Source of the DNA: Spirochaetes bacterium ADurb.Bin218
Lineage (GTDB): Bacteria; Spirochaetota; UBA4802; UBA5550
Assembly: GCA_002069965.1 (NCBI GenBank)
Contig: MWCI01000028.1
Span: forward strand, 1 to 39,335
Direction: 5' to 3'
DNA: 39,335 bases
The translations under genes and the position numbers were made by a program. Below, piece by piece: positions 34,446 through 39,335 of this stretch. The notes under the pieces are model-generated. The model did no database searches and was not told the DNA's origin. It was given only the letters and a program-made list of their open reading frames with translations. Each line of letters starts with the position of its first letter. The first letter of the stretch is position 1.

Positions 34446-34474
34446 CTTTTTATATATACTAAATGTTAGTTCTT

Positions 34475-34502
34475 TTGACAATATAAAAAATTGAACTATA
34501 TC
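34475..34502 (+). promoter_or_regulatory. Possible promoter for the dehydratase-activator gene
   Basis: TTGACA (34475-34480), 16 bases, TATATC (34497-34502). The leader of about 100 bases contains three TGCAA repeats (34564, 34574, 34581) and ends with AAGGAGG before ATG 34610. A second TTGACA at 34544-34549 lacks a fitting -10. Confidence 0.4.
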
Positions 34503-34609
34503 CAAAAATTTTTTCTTGAATTAGCAAAAGAAATTAATCACTATTGACAGATAAACTACAAAATGCAATCTGCTGCAAACTGCAATAGCAGTCTCTTTAA
34601 GGAGGAAAA

Positions 34610-37600
34610 ATGCACACTTTAGGTCTAAATATAGGCTCATCAACAATAAAGGCAGTTTTGATGGATGAAGAGAAAATCCTCTGGCATAAAACATCAGATC
34701 ACGAAGGGGATTTTATTTCCACTGTAAAAAATCTAATACTTAACTCCCATATACCTTCAGATACAAAAATGCTTGTAACAGGCACAGAGGGAAGGTATCT
34801 TATAAACTCAAACAACGTAATTGAATCTGTCTGTGTTGAAGAAGCTATTCGCGAACTGGAAATCAAGGCTGACGCTGTTGTATCCCTTGGTGGAGAAAAC
34901 TTCATAGTATACCTGATAGACGAAAACGGCAGGATAATCACAAGCTTTTCTGGGAACAAATGCGCCTCTGGGACTGGAGAATTCTTTAAGCAACAACTCG
35001 GAAGAATGGACATGACCCTCCATGACATACACAAGATCCCAGATACAGCAAAACCTCAACCTCTATCAACAAGATGCTCCGTATTTATGAAAAGCGACTG
35101 CACACACAAGCTGAACAAAGGAGAGGCAACAAAGGCAGACATAGTGCTTTCCCTGAGCGATGTAATGGCAACAAAGGTGGCAGACTTCCTTAAAAAGGCT
35201 CGAATAGAAAAAGGAAATGTTGTGCTTTGTGGAGGAGTTACCCGCAACAGTCACATGATAGAATTGCTTAAAAAAAAGCTGCCAGGAATAAATATAATCA
35301 TACCTCAAGAGGCCATCTTCTTTGAGGCCTTTGGTGCTGCTCTTATGGCAAGAAGAACCGGAAGCGATGTTCCCCGCATGGATATGTTCTTCAAAAAGTA
35401 TGAGGCAGGCTTTGGCCGCTATCCATCTCTTTCCGCAGCCCTTGGCAGGGTAAAATACATAGAGGCAAAAAGAGGAAAAATCAAGCCAGGAAGAGAATAC
35501 ATACTGGGCATAGACGGAGGCTCCACAACAACAAAGGTAGCTCTAATTGATATGGAAACCGACGAGATAGTGGCAGACTACTATGGCAGAACTCATGGAG
35601 ATCCAGTGCGTGCACTTAAAAAATGCCTTGAGGAAGTACAAAAACAAATAACAGAACAAATTGGCGATGAAAAAATAAATATATCAATTGCAGCAACAAC
35701 TGGCTCATCCAGAGAAATACTTGGCGTTTTTATGGAAACGACAGCAGTTTATAATGAAATAATTGCCCATGCAACAGGAACAACTTACTTCAAGCAGGAC
35801 ATAGATACTATCTTTGAAATAGGCGGTCAGGACGCAAAATACGTTTATCTAAAAAATAAGGTGCCAATTGATTATGCCATGAACGAGGCCTGCTCTGCAG
35901 GAACAGGCTCCTTCCTTGAAGAGTCTGCAGCAGGGGATCTCAACATAACTGATGTGCGGCTCATTGGAGACATAGCCTTAAAGGCAGAATCTCCCCTTAA
36001 ATTTGGAGAGCACTGCTCCGCCTTTATAAACTCTGACATACGCAAGGCAATTCAATATGGATCATCAAGGGAGGATATAACAGCAGGCATAATAACCTCT
36101 ATTGTATCAAACTACTTAAACCGAGTTGTGGGCAACAGAGCCATAGGGCACAACATAGTATTACAGGGAGGGGTTGCAAAAAATAAAGCAGTTCCTCTGG
36201 CCTTTGCCATGCTTCTTGACAAGGACATAACAGTTCCACCAAATCCCGAGCTCCTTGGTGCCTTTGGTGTAGGCATTCTTGCAAAACAAAAATTAGCTGA
36301 TGGCTTACTGGAGAAGAGTTCCTTTGATATTGAAAAGATACTCCAGACAGATATAATCTACGAAAAAGAATTTAAATGTAATGCCTGCGACAATTACTGT
36401 CCCATAAGAATACTCAACGTAAATGGCCATAGATACATGTTTGGCGGAAGATGCAATAAATATGCAAACTCCCGTAAAAAGAAAACCATTGATGAAGGAG
36501 CAATATTCAATTATATTGACGCAAGGGAAAACCTGCTTTTTGGAGAGATGACACCTCCTGCAGATAAATTCAAAAAGAAAAAAAATTATACAGTTGGTAT
36601 CCCTCGGGCTTTTTCTGTATACACTCTGTGGCCCTTTTATTCATGGTTTTTCCATACATTGGGAATTGAAGTGAAGCTATCAGAGGAGGTTTTGCAGGAG
36701 GGAGTTGCAAAGGTGGAAAGCGCCTATTGCTTTCCTGCAGAGATTGCCCATGGAGCAGTCCAGAGCATTATAGAGGCAAAGACTGATTTTATATTTGTTC
36801 CTCACTTCAGAGATATGCCAAGCTATGAGGAAGAGGTCCATGCAAACTTCTGTCCAATAACACAGAGCCTTCCATACTATATAAAAAAGGCCTTTACTGA
36901 GATCCCTGAGGATCAAATACTCTCACCTGTCATATCATTCAAATATGGCAAGGAAAAGGCCCTTGAGGGGTTTATGGAACTAAAACAGCAGCTTCAAGTG
37001 TCAGAAGAAGAGATTGAAAAGGCCTTCAAAGTAGCATATCAAAAACAACAGGAGTTTTTTGATAGATACCATCAATTAGGCAAAGAGGCTCTTCAAAGAG
37101 CAAGGCAGTCAAAGGAGCCTGTTATTGCCATACTTGGCAGGCCATACAATTCCTTTACCAAAGATGCAAATATGGGAATACCAAAAAAATTCACAAGCCG
37201 TGGATACTCAGTTATTCCCTTTGACATGCTACCCTTTGAAGGAGCAGATATATTTGACAATATGTATTGGTATTATGGTCAGCAGGATATGAAGGCAGCA
37301 TCTTTACTTAAAGATGAGCCAAATGTATTTGTAACCTACATATCAAACTTCTCCTGTGCACCAGACTCCTTTATGCTACACTATCTCAAATGGACTTTTG
37401 GCTCAAAGCCCTTCTTGATTCTTGAACTGGATTCACACTCAGCAGATGCAGGGATAGATACAAGGGTTGAGGCCTTTCTTGACATAATAGAGGGCTACAG
37501 GTTAAAATTTACACAAAAAGATGAAGAAAGATATGACAATGGACTTAGATTTATAAATAATGGGAAAGATCCAATTCACATATACGATACAGTGAATAAT

Positions 37601-38920
37601 AAAAGAATAGAGATCTTTAACAATCCAAAGGCAAAGTTATTGCTTTCCAACATGGGGAGGCTATCAACAGAACTACTTGCAGCGTCATTGCGTGGCATAG
37701 GAATAAACGCAGAGGCAATGCCACTGCCAGATATTTATACACTGCAGATAGCCAGAAGCTATATGAGTGGGAAGGAATGCCTCCCTTCTCAGCTTGTCCT
37801 TGGAAGTGCCCTTAAATATCTACAGTCAGAAAAATACAAAAAGGATGAGATATACCTGCTCTTTGTGCCAACAACAACAGGACCCTGTAGAACAGGCCAG
37901 TATTTTGTATTTTACGAAAATCTGTTTAAGGATCTACGCCTTGAGAATGTAGTTGTAATTACTCTGGATTCAGAGAATTCCTACAATGAACTTGGGCCAA
38001 AGTTTTCAAAATATGCCTGGTGGGGACTTGTCATTGCAGACTATATGAAAGACATAGAGACCTCACTGCGAACCTGTGCAGTAGATCCTGCAACAGCCAT
38101 TGCAAAATACGATGAGCTATGGCAGGAGCTTGTATCCATTGCAGAAAAGGACATAACAAAATCACTGCCAGCACTGAGAGAAATAGCTAAAGAGATTGCA
38201 AAGATCCCTCTAAAGCAAAGCCTTGAAGGAACACCAAAGGTCCTTGTTGTTGGAGAGATCTATGTTAGAAGAGATGACTTCTCTGTAGATGAGCTTGTGC
38301 GGCTATTAAGCAGAAGAGGTATAATTGCAAAGGTATCTGGAGTTTCTGAGTGGATTTACTACACAGACTTTGTGAGAAACAACGAGATCATGAAGAGGTT
38401 CAAACTCCTGCCATGGTATAAAAAGCCCTTCTCTAAGGAATTGAGGGAAAAAATACTATGGTCCATAGAGTCCTGGTGGAAGCATAGAGTTGACTCCATG
38501 ATAAAGAAGTCTTTGTCAGAGTCAGGACTCATACCGCATACACCACACGATATAAATGAGATCATGGGCAATGCTCACCAGCACTTTGTTTCAAGTGAGC
38601 TTGACTCAGAAATATCCATATCAAGTGGAGTAGCATCAACAGCAATGATGCATGACTATTCAGGTATAATAAACATATCTCCCTTCGCATGCCTTATAGG
38701 AAGGGTAATAGAAGGCCTTATTACCCCATGGAGCAGAGCAAGGAACTACCCTGTAATGTCCATTGAAATTGATGGAGCAGTTTTGCCACCAAACATCGTA
38801 AGCAAGCTTGAAATCTTTATGCTCAATGTTTTAAGATTCAGGCAAGAGATGGATAGTGCAGAGCTTGTTGATGAGCCAGGATTTATAGATACATCATTGA
38901 GCAGAAAAATAGTAAAATAA
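34610..38920 (+). CDS. Giant acyl-CoA dehydratase activase (BcrAD/BadFG ATPase, duplicated, with DUF2229 and dehydratase-like C-terminal part)
   Basis: A 1436-residue protein of the 2-hydroxyglutaryl-CoA dehydratase activator superfamily, in which ATP hydrolysis drives an electron to very low potential. It has two ASKHA ATPase domains. The first (1-250) has GLNIGSSTIKA, Cys118 in CASGTGEF and Cys156. The second (295-560) has GIDGGSTTTKVALID, GGQDAKY, Cys428 in CSAGTGSF and Cys469. In each, the Cys pair that bridges a [4Fe-4S] cluster in dimers is kept. A Cys-rich linker (C590, C593, C597 and C618 region) leads into DUF2229 (about 630-850) and a long C-terminal part resembling dehydratase D components. 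A perfect AAGGAGG precedes ATG. The substrate is unknown; such giant forms are widespread in anaerobes. Confidence 0.9.
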   Translation: MHTLGLNIGSSTIKAVLMDEEKILWHKTSDHEGDFISTVKNLILNSHIPSDTKMLVTGTEGRYLINSNNVIESVCVEEAIRELEIKADAVVSLGGENFIVYLIDENGRIITSFSGNKCASGTGEFFKQQLGRMDMTLHDIHKIPDTAKPQPLSTRCSVFMKSDCTHKLNKGEATKADIVLSLSDVMATKVADFLKKARIEKGNVVLCGGVTRNSHMIELLKKKLPGINIIIPQEAIFFEAFGAALMARRTGSDVPRMDMFFKKYEAGFGRYPSLSAALGRVKYIEAKRGKIKPGREYILGIDGGSTTTKVALIDMETDEIVADYYGRTHGDPVRALKKCLEEVQKQITEQIGDEKINISIAATTGSSREILGVFMETTAVYNEIIAHATGTTYFKQDIDTIFEIGGQDAKYVYLKNKVPIDYAMNEACSAGTGSFLEESAAGDLNITDVRLIGDIALKAESPLKFGEHCSAFINSDIRKAIQYGSSREDITAGIITSIVSNYLNRVVGNRAIGHNIVLQGGVAKNKAVPLAFAMLLDKDITVPPNPELLGAFGVGILAKQKLADGLLEKSSFDIEKILQTDIIYEKEFKCNACDNYCPIRILNVNGHRYMFGGRCNKYANSRKKKTIDEGAIFNYIDARENLLFGEMTPPADKFKKKKNYTVGIPRAFSVYTLWPFYSWFFHTLGIEVKLSEEVLQEGVAKVESAYCFPAEIAHGAVQSIIEAKTDFIFVPHFRDMPSYEEEVHANFCPITQSLPYYIKKAFTEIPEDQILSPVISFKYGKEKALEGFMELKQQLQVSEEEIEKAFKVAYQKQQEFFDRYHQLGKEALQRARQSKEPVIAILGRPYNSFTKDANMGIPKKFTSRGYSVIPFDMLPFEGADIFDNMYWYYGQQDMKAASLLKDEPNVFVTYISNFSCAPDSFMLHYLKWTFGSKPFLILELDSHSADAGIDTRVEAFLDIIEGYRLKFTQKDEERYDNGLRFINNGKDPIHIYDTVNNKRIEIFNNPKAKLLLSNMGRLSTELLAASLRGIGINAEAMPLPDIYTLQIARSYMSGKECLPSQLVLGSALKYLQSEKYKKDEIYLLFVPTTTGPCRTGQYFVFYENLFKDLRLENVVVITLDSENSYNELGPKFSKYAWWGLVIADYMKDIETSLRTCAVDPATAIAKYDELWQELVSIAEKDITKSLPALREIAKEIAKIPLKQSLEGTPKVLVVGEIYVRRDDFSVDELVRLLSRRGIIAKVSGVSEWIYYTDFVRNNEIMKRFKLLPWYKKPFSKELREKILWSIESWWKHRVDSMIKKSLSESGLIPHTPHDINEIMGNAHQHFVSSELDSEISISSGVASTAMMHDYSGIINISPFACLIGRVIEGLITPWSRARNYPVMSIEIDGAVLPPNIVSKLEIFMLNVLRFRQEMDSAELVDEPGFIDTSLSRKIVK

Positions 38921-38921
38921 A

Positions 38922-38950
38922 TTGACTTAAAAAAGCTTTAATTGTAAAAT
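38922..38950 (+). promoter_or_regulatory. Sigma-70-type promoter for the right-edge lipoprotein
   Basis: TTGACT (38922-38927), exactly 17 bases, TAAAAT (38945-38950), beginning two bases after the stop of the activator gene. It is 36 bases upstream of ATG 38987. Confidence 0.65.
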
Positions 38951-38986
38951 AGAAGAAACTCAGTAAAATTTCAGGAGGAAAAGAAA

Positions 38987-39335
38987 ATGAAAAAAATTAT
39001 ACTATTGATGTCTATTATTTTTTCTTTAAATATCATAGCCTGCAGCAATGATGACGGGTCAAAAGCAGATTTAAAATGGAAAAATGAAGCTGGTAGCACA
39101 GTTAAAGACATAAAATGGAAGAATGGCAGTAAAATTGACCAGATATGGGATGGAGTATATGATGATAGTAAGGAAACTACCCTTAAAGGAATAAACGAAC
39201 TAACTGGCCAGGGTGAATGTTTAGATGCTGGAGGCGATACTGCTGACATATCAATAAACACTTCTACTTCTCAAGGGATAGATCCTTCTTCTTCATCTTC
39301 TACAGCGCGAATACAAGAAAATGCTGCAGCTACTC
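38987..39335 (+). CDS. Lipoprotein of unknown function, cut by right edge
   Basis: 116 codons are visible. ATG 38987 has AGGAGG (38973-38978) eight bases upstream. The signal peptide ends in a lipobox (NIIAC, Cys19). A short internal repeat follows: DLKWKN (residues 27-32) and DIKWKN (41-46), then KIDQIWDG. The remainder is Asp/Thr/Ser-rich with a run of five Ser near residue 103, the look of a surface-exposed lipoprotein. The repeat suggests beta strands. I do not recognise a family. It has its own promoter and is not coupled to the activator. Confidence 0.75.
   Translation, partial: MKKIILLMSIIFSLNIIACSNDDGSKADLKWKNEAGSTVKDIKWKNGSKIDQIWDGVYDDSKETTLKGINELTGQGECLDAGGDTADISINTSTSQGIDPSSSSSTARIQENAAAT

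Noticed and set aside
1-39335. Insertion sequences, prophage, CRISPR arrays, toxin-antitoxin or defence islands
   Set aside because: No transposase, integrase, Cas, or phage genes and no regularly spaced repeats were seen; every long frame is assigned to a chromosomal-type gene or is a shadow.

Overview
The window is a dense, AT-rich bacterial chromosome segment from a Gram-negative (diderm) anaerobe or facultative anaerobe. Diderm features are several lipoproteins with clear lipoboxes, a lone MlaD/MCE protein, a very large outer-membrane beta-barrel protein of SprA type, and a lytic transglycosylase. Anaerobic features are the hydrogenase maturation genes hypF-hypA-hypB and a 1436-residue activator of the 2-hydroxyacyl-CoA dehydratase family. 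The order ispE - tRNA-Gln - glmU - prs - rplY - pth, the single-domain GlmU, and the many FecR, M23 and lipoprotein genes would suit a spirochaete or a related deep diderm lineage. That placement is an inference; no taxonomic marker gene is present. I see no insertion sequence, prophage, CRISPR array or rRNA, so this reads as core chromosome.

Layout. Positions 1-510 (minus) hold the start of a histidine-kinase-like ATPase that runs off the left edge. Positions 720-6241 (plus) hold a tight operon: metallo-beta-lactamase-fold hydrolase, secreted helical protein, lipoprotein Slt transglycosylase, FecR-domain protein, HEAT-repeat lipoprotein. It meets a convergent secreted protein (6238-6990). 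Positions 7124-8251 encode a CDP-alcohol phosphatidyltransferase with a degenerate nucleotidyltransferase head. Positions 8253-12442 (minus) are the housekeeping run ispE, tRNA-Gln, glmU, prs, rplY, pth. From a divergent region with a perfect dyad at 12517-12542, a membrane SpoIIE-like protein and a DHH phosphoesterase run on the plus strand. Positions 15861-24818 (minus) hold mlaD, radA, an M23 peptidase and the 1865-residue SprA-like protein. Next come cutA and a 32-residue basic protein (plus), which shares a bidirectional terminator with an 810-residue secreted protein (minus). A second FecR protein and a GNAT acetyltransferase follow. Positions 29754-34384 (minus) carry an HD-GYP response regulator with hypF, hypA and hypB. 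Positions 34610-38920 encode the giant activator, and a lipoprotein gene is cut by the right edge.

Most notable points: GlmU has no ATG, GTG, TTG or CTG start that keeps its nucleotide-binding loop, but has an ATT codon ideally placed after a Shine-Dalgarno site. The only pth has lost its catalytic histidine (Gln instead). The SpoIIE-like domain has lost metal ligands. An SprA-type barrel sits outside a recognisable type IX secretion locus. HypB carries its histidine-rich tail at the C terminus. A 32-residue basic microprotein has excellent expression signals. I did not find a single multi-gene cassette that I could defend as a wholly new defence or metabolic system.
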